The position numbers and the translations under genes are program-made. Shown piece by piece: positions 53,225 to 61,830 of a stretch of 64,000 nt of DNA; the first letter of the stretch is position 1, and each line of letters opens with the position of its first letter. The notes below the pieces were generated by a model that was not told the origin of the DNA, made no database searches, and worked only from the letters and a program-made list of their open reading frames with translations. Source of the stretch: CAZNYN01 sp964422205 (GTDB lineage: Bacteria; Synergistota; Synergistia; Synergistales; Synergistaceae); contig CAYRAI010000001.1 in NCBI GenBank assembly GCA_964422205.1, positions 1-64,000 on the forward strand, given 5' to 3'.

Positions 53225-53445
53225 TGTACGGGATAGGGAAATTTTTGATGTTCATGGGAGCTGCAATATTTTTAGCTGGAATTTTAATTACGGCTGCGGC
53301 AAAAATTGGCATCTCAATAGGCAGCCTGCCCGGAGATATAACTTACCACAGAAAAAACATTACAGTATTTGCGCCTTTCGGCACAATGATTGTCGTAAGC
53401 CTCATACTCACAATTATAATGAATGTGATATCAAAATGGAAATAA
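53224..53445 (+). CDS. DUF2905-like small membrane protein
   Basis: The 73-residue protein starts GKFLMFMGAAIFLAGILITA and has the core GSLPGDITYHRKNITVFAPF, matching DUF2905 (G.LPGDI...). Two transmembrane helices flank the conserved loop. Function is unknown. It is frequently found behind ruvB; here it overlaps ruvB by one base and the next gene by 10. Confidence 0.85.
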   Translation: MYGIGKFLMFMGAAIFLAGILITAAAKIGISIGSLPGDITYHRKNITVFAPFGTMIVVSLILTIIMNVISKWK

Positions 53446-54854
53446 ACAAAAAAATATACGTAATAATTTCTATAGCAATACTGCTCTCTTTCTCTTCTGC
53501 TGCCGCATATGCTTTTTCGCGCAGCATCTCCGTGCTGATAGACTCCGGACATGCAACAGGCAGTCTTGCAGGTGCGAATATGACAGCAGCGGGAGCAGAT
53601 GGCACTTCAGATACATTTTCAGGCACATTTGATGTGTTATTTGAAGACTCATCTGTCAGTATAAACAACAAAACTTACAGAATGCCTGTCACAATATCCT
53701 CTTCGGAAGCTTTGCAGTGGAAGTCCGTAAAATACAGAGGATCTCTCTATTTAACTCAGTCAAGCGGAAAATATCTGGTAATCAACAATGTTGATGTTGA
53801 GGACTATCTGAAAGGTGTTTTAAAGGCTGAAATGAACCCAAAATGGCCTATTGAGGCTCTTAAAGCTCAGGCTGTCATTGCCAGGACATATGCGGCTAAA
53901 TCAGAGGGCAAGCACAACGGATATGACATGTGCAGCACAACCCACTGTCAGGTATACAAAGGTCTCTCACTTGAAACTCCGCAAATTGAAGAGGCAGTCT
54001 CATCGACAGCTGGACTTATACTTAACTGGCAAAATGGCCCGGCATCGGTATTCTACCACTCAGACAGCGGCGGTATAACGGCATCGTCTCTGAGCGTGTG
54101 GGGCAAGCAGATTCCATACCTTCAGGCTGTCACTGAACCTATGCCCGCATTAGGACCTCATTCATCTTGGCAATGCTCACTTCCTATGTCTCTTATAGAG
54201 TCCAAACTTGCTGCAAACGGAATAAATACAGGCTCTGTGGCATCCCTGGCCATAGCCGGCAGGGATGAAAGCGGAAGGGTATCTTTAATTGAGATAAAAG
54301 GCTCTCTTTCAACTCAGAGGGTTACAGGGCATAAATTTAGGACAATTATTGGCTCTGACAAGATTAAAAGCACAATGTTCAACATTAACGAGAAGCCAGA
54401 ACCGGTGAAAACAATACCTGTACAGACAATCAGCCCTCAAACAGCTAAACTCGAATCAAATATAAATACGGCAAAAATCGACAAGAGCAAAATGCCAAAA
54501 GATCCTCAGGAAAAGCTTGTTTGGCTCACAAAAAATAAAATTTTCACAACAAGGGAGCTTATGGACATGCTTGCCAAGCCGGACAAAATAAATAGCTACA
54601 TTGAAATAGGCATGGCGCGAATGGAAGGAAAATCGTTTCAACAGCCACATTCGAGTACGGTGGCCGAACCCTCCGCCAAAAATCAGATAAACAACATAAC
54701 ACCGGCTGGAGGAGAAAGTATTACATTCTACGGCATGGGATGGGGACACGGAGTTGGTATGTCACAGTACGGAGCCAAGACACTTGCCGAAAACGGCTGG
54801 AATTTTACCGGAATACTTGAGCACTATTTCCCCGGAACAACATTAGGACAGTGA
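53436..54854 (+). CDS. SpoIID/LytB-domain protein (septal/peptidoglycan amidase-enhancer type)
   Basis: The 472-residue exported protein has a signal peptide (IYVIISIAILLSFSSAAAYA). The SpoIID domain includes VDVEDYLKGVLKAEMNPKWP, EALKAQAVIARTYAAKSEGK, CSTTHCQVYKG and FYHSDSGGITASSLSVWG; the final strand GMGWGHGVGMSQYGAKTLAE closes the fold. A ~130-residue low-complexity insert (Lys/Pro/Thr-rich) precedes that closing motif, longer than in typical family members. It is probably a lytic transglycosylase acting on denuded glycans. Non-sporulating Synergistota commonly keep such proteins. Start 53436 overlaps the DUF2905 gene. Confidence 0.88.
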   Translation: MEINKKIYVIISIAILLSFSSAAAYAFSRSISVLIDSGHATGSLAGANMTAAGADGTSDTFSGTFDVLFEDSSVSINNKTYRMPVTISSSEALQWKSVKYRGSLYLTQSSGKYLVINNVDVEDYLKGVLKAEMNPKWPIEALKAQAVIARTYAAKSEGKHNGYDMCSTTHCQVYKGLSLETPQIEEAVSSTAGLILNWQNGPASVFYHSDSGGITASSLSVWGKQIPYLQAVTEPMPALGPHSSWQCSLPMSLIESKLAANGINTGSVASLAIAGRDESGRVSLIEIKGSLSTQRVTGHKFRTIIGSDKIKSTMFNINEKPEPVKTIPVQTISPQTAKLESNINTAKIDKSKMPKDPQEKLVWLTKNKIFTTRELMDMLAKPDKINSYIEIGMARMEGKSFQQPHSSTVAEPSAKNQINNITPAGGESITFYGMGWGHGVGMSQYGAKTLAENGWNFTGILEHYFPGTTLGQ

Positions 54855-54862
54855 TAAATATA

Positions 54863-55912
54863 ATGGATATTGACCTGAATAAGACTTCAGCATATGACTA
54901 CAAACTGCCCAAAGAGCTTATAGCTCAAAATCCGGCAGAACCCAGAGATGCGGCCCGCCTGCTTGTAGTCAAAAGAAACTGCGGGGTAACCGCCGACAGA
55001 AGCTTTCGAGATATAAAAGATTACTTGAAGCCGGGAGATCTTTTGGTTATGAACGATACAAAGGTACTGCCTGCAAGAGTGCTCGGAATAAAAAAAAGCG
55101 GCGGTGCGAAGGTAGAAATATTCTTTCTTCGTCCATCTGACAGAGATGCGAAGAGCTGGATTGCGCTTGTAAGACCTGGTAGGAAACTGCGTGAAGGTAC
55201 TCTCGTCTCGCTTGGCGAAGAGACAGATGTCACAGTGGGGGAAAGACTAGAAGACGGGCTCAGAGTAGTCTCTTTCCCTCCCGATAGCGACCCTTTTACA
55301 GTAATTCACAGGTTTGGGACAACACCTCTTCCTCATTACATAACATCGACAAATGCAAAACCTGAAAGATACCAGACTGTATATGCAAAAGAAGAAAAAG
55401 AAAATTCTGTTGCCGCTCCCACAGCGGGACTGCACTTTACAAAGCAGCTTTTGGCAGACTTAAAACAGATGGGTGTGGACGAGACATTTGTAACTCTGCA
55501 GGTGGGGCTTGGCACTTTCAGACCTGTTAAGGCGGAGAATATCAAAGAACACATAATGCACCATGAAATGTGCGATATATCCAAAGAGAGCGCAGAAAAG
55601 ATAAAGAATACCAAGCTCGGAGGCGGAAGGGTGATAGCAGTAGGAACAACGGTAGTCAGGACGCTGGAATCCTTTGCCGCAAAGTACGGAGAGGTTCGCG
55701 AGGGCACTCTCGACACTCAGCTTTTTATCTCTCCTGGATACGACTTTAAAGTGATAGACGGGCTTATAACAAACTTTCATCTGCCTATGAGTACTTTGCT
55801 GATGCTTGTCTCGGCTTTCGGAGGCTACGGCACTATGATGGAAGCATACAACGGGGCGGTGGAGAAGGGCTACAGATTCTTCTCATTCGGCGATTCAATG
55901 TTTATATCATAA
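54863..55912 (+). CDS. queA: S-adenosylmethionine:tRNA ribosyltransferase-isomerase
   Basis: This 349-residue enzyme transfers the ribosyl moiety of SAM to preQ1 in tRNA (queuosine synthesis). Motifs are YKLPKELIAQNPAEPRDAAR, GDLLVMNDTKVLPARVLG, SVAAPTAGLHFT, LQVGLGTFRPV, and TNFHLPMSTLLMLVSAF GG. ATG 54863 is chosen; GTG 54851 lies within the preceding stop region. Confidence 0.96.
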   Translation: MDIDLNKTSAYDYKLPKELIAQNPAEPRDAARLLVVKRNCGVTADRSFRDIKDYLKPGDLLVMNDTKVLPARVLGIKKSGGAKVEIFFLRPSDRDAKSWIALVRPGRKLREGTLVSLGEETDVTVGERLEDGLRVVSFPPDSDPFTVIHRFGTTPLPHYITSTNAKPERYQTVYAKEEKENSVAAPTAGLHFTKQLLADLKQMGVDETFVTLQVGLGTFRPVKAENIKEHIMHHEMCDISKESAEKIKNTKLGGGRVIAVGTTVVRTLESFAAKYGEVREGTLDTQLFISPGYDFKVIDGLITNFHLPMSTLLMLVSAFGGYGTMMEAYNGAVEKGYRFFSFGDSMFIS

Positions 55913-55927
55913 CAAGGGGGAAAATAT

Positions 55928-56173
55928 ATGGTAAAAATGTACGGCACTGAATTATGTCCTGATGTAAGAGCTGCGATAGCTATGTTCAAGGATAAGAATA
56001 TAGAGGTAGATTTCAGAGATTTTTCGGAATCAATTTTTAACCTTAAGGAATTTATTCTTATGCGCGACAGCAGCCCCTGCTTTGAAGCTGTAAAACAATC
56101 TGGTTCTATCGGCATTCCCTGTTTTCTTTTCGAAGACGGAAGAATATCCTTTGACCCTGAAGATATACAGTAA
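55928..56173 (+). CDS. Glutaredoxin-related protein
   Basis: This 81-residue thioredoxin-fold protein has a single active-site Cys in MYGTELCPDVRAAI (CPDV in place of CPYC) and cis-Pro loop IGIPCFLFEDGRI. It probably works in thiol transfer or Fe-S handling; some clostridial relatives are annotated as glutaredoxin-related. AAGGGGG precedes ATG 55928. Confidence 0.8.
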   Translation: MVKMYGTELCPDVRAAIAMFKDKNIEVDFRDFSESIFNLKEFILMRDSSPCFEAVKQSGSIGIPCFLFEDGRISFDPEDIQ

Positions 56174-56211
56174 CAGAAATTTTTTGCAAAGATAAGATTC
56201 TTGCAGTCATA

Positions 56212-56250
56212 GCATCTCCCCCTCTGAGATTTCCGAGGGGGAGATGCTTT
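56212..56250 (+). terminator. Terminator between convergent genes
   Basis: GCATCTCCCCCTC (56212-56224), 10-nt loop, GAGGGGGAGATGC (56235-56247) and TTT. The 13-bp perfect stem separates the glutaredoxin gene from hutI; on the minus strand there is no T-run. Confidence 0.8.
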
Positions 56251-56294
56251 ACTTATATATTAAGGTTATCACTCATATCAACGGCAGAACCGTG

Positions 56295-57539
56295 TTATGC
56301 CACATGCTCTCCGAACTTGAAGACTTCAGCTACAGAGGTGCTGCCTGCATGATAAGCCAGAGTGGTCGGTGTTTCACCGTCAAGAATTAGGAAGTCCGCC
56401 TGTTTGCCGGCTTCAAGACTTCCGAGACGTCCCGCTCTGTTGATTGCGTATGCGGCGTTAAGAGTTGCCGCTGTCAAGGCTTCTTCGATAGTCATGTTCA
56501 TGTGCATTACACCAAGACCGAATATAAACGGTACGGATTCGCAGAAGCAGGATCCGGGGTTGCAGTCTGTAGCAAGAGCTACGGGAACTCCCCAGTCTAC
56601 CATGTCGCGTCCTCTTGCAAATGGCTTTTTTAAGCTGTAGGCTGTCGCAGGAAGAAGAACGGCGATAGATCCGGATTTTCCCATAGCGCGGAGGTTGGCT
56701 TCGCTTGCCGCCAAGAGGTGCTCCGCAGAACGGACCGAAAGTTCCGCGGCAAGTCCCGCCCCGCCCAAATCATGCACTTCGTCCGCATGAATCTTTGTGT
56801 CAAACCCCTGAGCCTTTGCCGCAATCAAAAGTCTTCTGCTCTGATCGACGGAGAATACTCCCTCTTCGCAGAAAACGTCGCAGAATTCGGCTATCCCCTG
56901 AGCTTTAACTTTGGGAAGCATTTCATTTATGAGAATGTCCACAAAGGCATCGGGATTGCTCTTGTACTCTGTCGGCACAGCGTGAGCTCCCATAAATGTC
57001 GGAACTACATCAAGGGGTGTCTCGCGTGAGACTCTTTCTATAACAGAGAGCATCTTAAGTTCCAAGTCCAAATCCAAGCCGTAGCCGCTTTTGATTTCTA
57101 TTGTAGTTGTGCCTTTTGCAAGAGCCGATAGGGCTAGCTTCTTTGTATTGCTGAATAATTCGTCCTCTGTGGCTGATTTTACTGAATTGACAGAAGATAG
57201 AATGCCGCCGCCTTTCTTTAAAATATCAAGGTAGGGAATACCGGCAAGCCTCATGCCAAATTCATCCTCGCGTCTCTTTGCAAAGCACAGGTGTGTATGT
57301 GGATCTACGAATCCCGGTATTACACATGCACCCATAAGATCTCGTTCCTCATTAACATCCTTATAATCCAAGGATGCGATAACGTCACCCTCATTTCCTA
57401 TCTTAGCTATATGCCCGTCTTTTACAAGCATTGCTCCCTTTTTGTACTCTGTAATCTGTCCTTGCTCCGCTCCTGCAAGGGGCTTGCCTTTATCTATCGG
57501 GGTAAATATTCTTGCGTTTCTAAAAAGTTTCGTAACCAT
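56295..57539 (-). CDS. hutI: Imidazolonepropionase
   Basis: This 414-residue amidohydrolase of histidine degradation converts imidazolone-5-propionate to N-formimino-glutamate. Motifs are VIPGFVDPHTHLCFAKRRED (HxH metal site), TTIEIKSGYGLDLDLELKML, THIHADEVHDLGGA-type KIHADEVHDLGGAGLA, and ATDCNPGSCFCESVPFI. AAGGAG lies upstream. It is downstream of hutH on the same strand with a hairpin in between; urocanase (hutU) is not in the window. Confidence 0.96.
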   Translation of the reverse strand: MVTKLFRNARIFTPIDKGKPLAGAEQGQITEYKKGAMLVKDGHIAKIGNEGDVIASLDYKDVNEERDLMGACVIPGFVDPHTHLCFAKRREDEFGMRLAGIPYLDILKKGGGILSSVNSVKSATEDELFSNTKKLALSALAKGTTTIEIKSGYGLDLDLELKMLSVIERVSRETPLDVVPTFMGAHAVPTEYKSNPDAFVDILINEMLPKVKAQGIAEFCDVFCEEGVFSVDQSRRLLIAAKAQGFDTKIHADEVHDLGGAGLAAELSVRSAEHLLAASEANLRAMGKSGSIAVLLPATAYSLKKPFARGRDMVDWGVPVALATDCNPGSCFCESVPFIFGLGVMHMNMTIEEALTAATLNAAYAINRAGRLGSLEAGKQADFLILDGETPTTLAYHAGSTSVAEVFKFGEHVA

Positions 57540-57573
57540 ATCTATTCTCCTTACTATATTTAGATTATGTAAC

Positions 57574-57618
57574 GCCCGGCACCATCCTCATAATGCTCTA
57601 ATGAAGGAGACGCCGGGC
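57574..57618 (-). terminator. Hairpin between hutH and hutI
   Basis: GCCCGGC (57574-57580) and GCCGGGC (57612-57618) form a 7-bp GC stem with a 31-nt loop. There is no T-run on the minus strand (GTTACA follows), so this could be a processing or partial attenuation site rather than a terminator. Confidence 0.4.
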
Positions 57619-57682
57619 TCTTATAAATTATACAGCTTGACTTAAGCCTATCAACCTGAAAGATTGCTTATTAGGCTGTTTA

Positions 57683-59215
57683 TTAATTCAGTTCGCCAAT
57701 AGCCTTTTCTACTGAATCAAGAACTGTTCCGTTCTCTACAAGCTCAAGCGACTTCAGCATCAGAGGCTGCATATACTGGTCTTTTTCGTAGAAGGGGACA
57801 TATTCGCGGAAAACTTTATGAGCCACGGAAGTTCCTTTGCCCGGCTTGAGAGGAGCCCTGAAGTCCATTCCTTGAGCCGCATTGAGCATCTCTATCGCGA
57901 TAACTCTTGTTGTGTTGTTAAGGATAGTCATGCCCTTTCTTGCACTGTAGCCTCCCATAGAAACATGGTCTTCCTGGCCTGCGGATGTCGGGATTGAGTC
58001 TACACATGAAGGATGTGCAAGAACCTTATTTTCTGAGACAATGGCTGCAGCTGTGTACTGAGGAATCATAAAACCGCTGTTGACGCCGCTGTCTGAGACG
58101 AGGAACGGAGGAAGATCCGAAAGTTTATGGTCAACGAGTCTGGCAACTCTGCGCTCGGAGATATTTGCAATTTCCGCAACTGCGATTCCGAAGAAGTCCA
58201 TTGCCATTGCCATAGGCTGGCCGTGGAAGTTTCCTCCGCTTATCGCTTCGCCGTCTTTATGGAAGATGATTGGATTATCTGTTACTGAGTTGATTTCTAT
58301 ATTTACTTTTTCCCACACATATTCTATTGCGTCGCGGCTTGCTCCGTGTACCTGGGGCAGGCAGCGGAGTGAATATGCGTCCTGTACTCTGTCTTTCTTG
58401 TACGCTTCAATGATTTCGCTGCACTCAGTGAGCTTTCTCATATTTTCGGCAACAAGAGTCTGTCCTACCTGAGGGCGAAGGTCGTGTGTGCGTCTGTCAA
58501 ATGCGTACGGTACGGCGTGCAGAGCTTCGGCAGACATTGCTGCGGCAACATCGGCATTCTTCATAAGCTTCTTCGCGTCATATACACAGAGAGACGCAAG
58601 GGCCGTCATGACGGTTGTGCCGTTGTTAAGGGCAAGTCCCTCTTTGGGCATAAGTTCTACCGGCTTCATTCCTACAAGCTTAAGAGCTTCTGTTGTCGGC
58701 ATCTTCTTTCCCTGATAAACAACATCACCGAGTCCGATAAGGGAGATGGCAAGATGTGAGAGCGGGCAGAGGTCTCCGCTTGCTCCGACAGATCCCTGAC
58801 GCGGAATGACGGGGTGAATGCCAAGGTTAAGATAGTCAACAAGCTGTGTCAAAGTGGCAAGGCTTATTCCCGAATAACCTTTTATAAGTGTATTGATGCG
58901 GAGGAGCATTACAGCTCTTACATAATCTTCTGGGAGAGCTTCGCCGAATCCGCATGCGTGGCTCATAAGAAGATTTTCCTGAAGCTGGCGGCTCTTATCG
59001 CGGGGGATAACTACTGAAGCTAAGTCACCGAAGCCTGTGGTTATGCCATATACGACACGTCCCTCTTTTACCCAGTCGAGAACAGACTGTGCGCACTCAG
59101 AGACAAGACGCTTGGCTTCCGGATCGAGCTCAATCTTAAAACCTTTGCGGGCTACATTAACTATGTCCTGGATCGTAAGTGATTTGCCATCGAGAATTAC
59201 TGTGTTGTTTGACAT
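57683..59215 (-). CDS. hutH: Histidine ammonia-lyase
   Basis: This 510-residue enzyme deaminates histidine to urocanate. The MIO prosthetic group forms from Ala145-Ser146-Gly147 in GSVGASGDLCPLSHLA. VYGITTGFGDLA holds the catalytic Tyr, and SSNDPIIF-like TDNPIIFHKDGEAISGGNFH GQP is conserved. The length is normal. GAGGAGGAG lies before the start. The gene supports amino-acid fermentation of the host. Confidence 0.97.
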   Translation of the reverse strand: MSNNTVILDGKSLTIQDIVNVARKGFKIELDPEAKRLVSECAQSVLDWVKEGRVVYGITTGFGDLASVVIPRDKSRQLQENLLMSHACGFGEALPEDYVRAVMLLRINTLIKGYSGISLATLTQLVDYLNLGIHPVIPRQGSVGASGDLCPLSHLAISLIGLGDVVYQGKKMPTTEALKLVGMKPVELMPKEGLALNNGTTVMTALASLCVYDAKKLMKNADVAAAMSAEALHAVPYAFDRRTHDLRPQVGQTLVAENMRKLTECSEIIEAYKKDRVQDAYSLRCLPQVHGASRDAIEYVWEKVNIEINSVTDNPIIFHKDGEAISGGNFHGQPMAMAMDFFGIAVAEIANISERRVARLVDHKLSDLPPFLVSDSGVNSGFMIPQYTAAAIVSENKVLAHPSCVDSIPTSAGQEDHVSMGGYSARKGMTILNNTTRVIAIEMLNAAQGMDFRAPLKPGKGTSVAHKVFREYVPFYEKDQYMQPLMLKSLELVENGTVLDSVEKAIGELN

Positions 59216-59235
59216 AATTTCTCCTCCTCAAATTT

Positions 59236-59267
59236 CATAAGTATTGTTCGCAATTTTCTTACTTATG
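59236..59267. promoter_or_regulatory. Inverted repeat in the hutH leader
   Basis: CATAAGTA (59236-59243) and TACTTATG (59260-59267) are perfect 8-bp arms separated by 16 nt, immediately upstream of the hutH ribosome site. It is either a repressor operator or an RNA hairpin affecting translation. Confidence 0.4.
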
Positions 59268-59361
59268 CTATAATATGTAATACATTTTGTTGATTGTTTT
59301 ATCTAATAATTTTACTTTAAGACTTTAGCACTTTCAAGTCCTAAAATTTTGTTCTACAACA

Positions 59362-59389
59362 AGTATATCCAAATTAATATAATAGTCAA
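59362..59389 (-). promoter_or_regulatory. Promoter of hutH
   Basis: On the minus strand TTGACT (59389-59384), 16-nt spacer, TATACT (59367-59362). A small palindrome TTGTT-CTAC-AACAA (59349-59362) overlaps the -10/start region and could be an operator. This promoter sits in the 317-nt gap 59216-59532, which holds no gene. Confidence 0.55.
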
Positions 59390-59442
59390 GAAAAATTCTG
59401 TGAATTCGGTATGTTTTTTAATATATAAGTAATTATACTGAC

Positions 59443-59489
59443 AAAAAAAGCAGCGCGCATATAGTCCCGTAATTGGACATATGCGCGCT
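59443..59489 (-). terminator. Terminator of the serine operon
   Basis: On the minus strand AGCGCGCATAT and ATATGCGCGCT (59489-59479 / 59462-59452) form an 11-bp stem with a 16-nt loop followed by GCTTTTTTTG. It follows the phosphatase stop at 59533. Confidence 0.88.
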
Positions 59490-59532
59490 GATTATCATAC
59501 AACTATAATGTGTTCTATTTGTTACGTAATTT

Positions 59533-60177
59533 CTAAAGTCCCATTTGTTCCGGTCTGTCAAATGAGAGAGCTATGTGAGATGCATCACCGAGCAAGCATA
59601 GCCGCGGCTCTCCTGAGGGGCTCATATCAACAATGGTTATGCTGCAGTTCGGTATTTGAAACCTGCCGAAACTTGACAGCGGCGCATTAAGCCAATAACA
59701 AAGAAGCACCTTTATTACAGCATCATGAGAAGCCAAAAGCACGTCTCCTGTATATTTTCGGGCAATATCATCACATGCCGCGGTAACTCTGTCATATACA
59801 TTTTTCAGAGATTCTCCGAATTTTCCAGGCATTGTCACAGTCTCAGGCGCTGAGTGCCATGACGCTAACAGGGTGCTGTAGCTAGCCGCGACTTCTTTTG
59901 AAAGACGCCCTTCCCATTCACCGTGGTTTATCTCTGTAAATGCTTCTCTCACAATAAAGCATCCGCAGAAAGATCTTTCCGCTATTTTTTCGGCAGTTGT
60001 TTTTGCTCTTGAAAGGGGACTTGTGACAACAGCGGAGAAGCTGTGGCCGGCAAGCCTCTTTGAAACAGCGTCAGCCTGCATTATTCCTCGTTCATTCAGA
60101 GGAATGTCCTTCTGTCCTTGAAAACGCCCCTCTGAGTTCCAATCCGTCTCTCCGTGTCTGACGATGAAAAATCTCAT
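59533..60177 (-). CDS. Histidine phosphatase, candidate phosphoserine phosphatase
   Basis: The 214-residue protein has the RHG motif FIVRHGETDWNSEGRFQGQK DIPLNERG (phospho-His) and the second catalytic His in LLASHDAVIKVLL (SHD). The family includes phosphoglycerate mutases, CobC and the metal-independent phosphoserine phosphatase (iPSP) known from Hydrogenobacter and cyanobacteria. It directly follows serA (no gap) as the last gene of an aminotransferase-serA operon, so dephosphorylation of phosphoserine is the likeliest role (inference). No HAD-type SerB is present in the window. Confidence 0.82.
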   Translation of the reverse strand: MRFFIVRHGETDWNSEGRFQGQKDIPLNERGIMQADAVSKRLAGHSFSAVVTSPLSRAKTTAEKIAERSFCGCFIVREAFTEINHGEWEGRLSKEVAASYSTLLASWHSAPETVTMPGKFGESLKNVYDRVTAACDDIARKYTGDVLLASHDAVIKVLLCYWLNAPLSSFGRFQIPNCSITIVDMSPSGEPRLCLLGDASHIALSFDRPEQMGL

Positions 60178-61830
60178 TTAGCACTCCTCCGAAAAATCAA
60201 CTGTTGATACCCAAATCATGTCGCCGTTCTTTAGAAGCTGATCGTGAAGCTTTTCATCTATTTTGCCGTCTATCTCAAGAACGCCTAAAGCCAGGCCGCT
60301 TCCCTCTTTTCTTCCGAGAGCAAAGTTTGCTATATTAACTGAAGCCTCTCCGAGTAAATTTCCTATTTTGCCTATCACCCCTGGTCTGTCATGGTTCTGA
60401 AAAATCAGAAGTTTTCCGCCAGGTACAAAATCGACCCAATAGTCATTGACATTTACAATTCTCTGACGCCCCTCTTCTGTGATTGTTCCTATCAGGCTGA
60501 TAGAACCTTTTTCTGTTTCAAGCTGTACTTCTATAGTATTTTTATATGTCTTTGGATCTCCGGTACTTTCGTCTATCGATACATGTCTGTCTTTGGCAAG
60601 GAGGGGAGCCACCATGTAGCTGACTTCCTCGCCGAGGCTGACTTCAAGAAGCCCCTTGAGCATAGCGACTGTATATGGTCTTAAACTGTTCGATTTTACA
60701 AGCTCATCATCGTCAAAGAGGGTACCGCGCAGAGTTACATGTGTATTATGTACGGCTGCTCCGCGTACTTTAGCCAAATTTGCAGCAAGAATTCCCATCT
60801 TGCGAGCAAGGTTTAGATAGTTTTTCTGTTTATCCGTAAGAGCCTGTTCCATAAAAGGAAGGTTGACTGCATGGGCATAAGGTGCTCCTCTTAAAGCAGC
60901 CAGCATATTTTCCGCGGCAATTCTGGAGACCTCGGACTGAGCTTCGACTGTGTTTGCCCCTATATGTGGTGTCAGCACAATTTTGTCCGATATATCATGG
61001 GCCAGGAACGGATGACCTTTGCAAAGAGGCTCGGATGTATACACGTCTGTTCCAAAACCGCTTAAACGTCCTTCGCGCAGCGCGCATGCTACACTCTGTT
61101 CTTCAACGATGCCGCCTCTTGCACAGTTTATGAGGAATGCTCCATGTTTAAATGCGCGCAAAGTCTCTTCGTTTATCATATTTTTCGTCTCACCGGTAAG
61201 AGGTGTGTGTATGGTGACAACATCGGCAAGAGATAGGGCATCTTCAAGTTCTGTTACAAGGTTCACTTTGACGGAATCAGCTTTCTTCTGAGTTATGTAA
61301 GGGTCGTAAGCCATAACTTCCATGCCGAAAGAGCGGCAGCGTTTTGCCACGGCACTTCCGATGCGTCCAAGTCCGATAATAAGCAGCTTCTTTCCGTTAA
61401 GCTGAACACCGGTAAATTTGCTCCTCTTCCACTCTCCAGCCTTCAGAGAGGCATATGCCTGAGGCACATGGCGCACAACGGACAGCATAGATGCCATTGT
61501 CAGTTCTGTAGCCGCAAGTGTGTTTCCGCTGGGAGCATTTATTACTATTATGCCTTTGCGGCTCGCGGCGGGGATATTGATATTGTCTACTCCGACACCT
61601 GCCCGTGCTATTACCTTCATCGCGGGAGCAGCATCTATAGTCTCCTGATCCATGGTTGTGCCGCTGCGTGTAAGAATGCCGTTGATGTCGGCAAGCTTTT
61701 GCTTCAGCTCTTCTTTAGTAAGGCCAAGCTCCTCGACAAGTTCAACATCGGGAGCGGCACGCAGAATTTCAAGTCCCAGCTCTCCTACGGTCTCAGTTAC
61801 AAGTATTTTAAATTTTTTGCTATCGCTCAT
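60178..61830 (-). CDS. serA: D-3-phosphoglycerate dehydrogenase (long form with ACT)
   Basis: This 550-residue first enzyme of serine synthesis has the substrate domain ILVTETVGELGLEILRAAPD, NAD loop LIIGLGRIGSAVAKRCRSFG MEVMAYDPY, catalytic Arg/Glu/His regions (NCARGGIVEE; LTPHIGANTVEAQ). These are followed by the intervening ASB-like domain and a C-terminal ACT domain (DRPGVIGKIGNLLGEASVNI ANF) for serine feedback. Start 61830 is preferred: GGAGG lies 8 nt upstream, whereas the ATG at 61836 would be 2 nt away. It overlaps the aminotransferase by 11 nt. Confidence 0.95.
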   Translation of the reverse strand: MSDSKKFKILVTETVGELGLEILRAAPDVELVEELGLTKEELKQKLADINGILTRSGTTMDQETIDAAPAMKVIARAGVGVDNINIPAASRKGIIVINAPSGNTLAATELTMASMLSVVRHVPQAYASLKAGEWKRSKFTGVQLNGKKLLIIGLGRIGSAVAKRCRSFGMEVMAYDPYITQKKADSVKVNLVTELEDALSLADVVTIHTPLTGETKNMINEETLRAFKHGAFLINCARGGIVEEQSVACALREGRLSGFGTDVYTSEPLCKGHPFLAHDISDKIVLTPHIGANTVEAQSEVSRIAAENMLAALRGAPYAHAVNLPFMEQALTDKQKNYLNLARKMGILAANLAKVRGAAVHNTHVTLRGTLFDDDELVKSNSLRPYTVAMLKGLLEVSLGEEVSYMVAPLLAKDRHVSIDESTGDPKTYKNTIEVQLETEKGSISLIGTITEEGRQRIVNVNDYWVDFVPGGKLLIFQNHDRPGVIGKIGNLLGEASVNIANFALGRKEGSGLALGVLEIDGKIDEKLHDQLLKNGDMIWVSTVDFSEEC

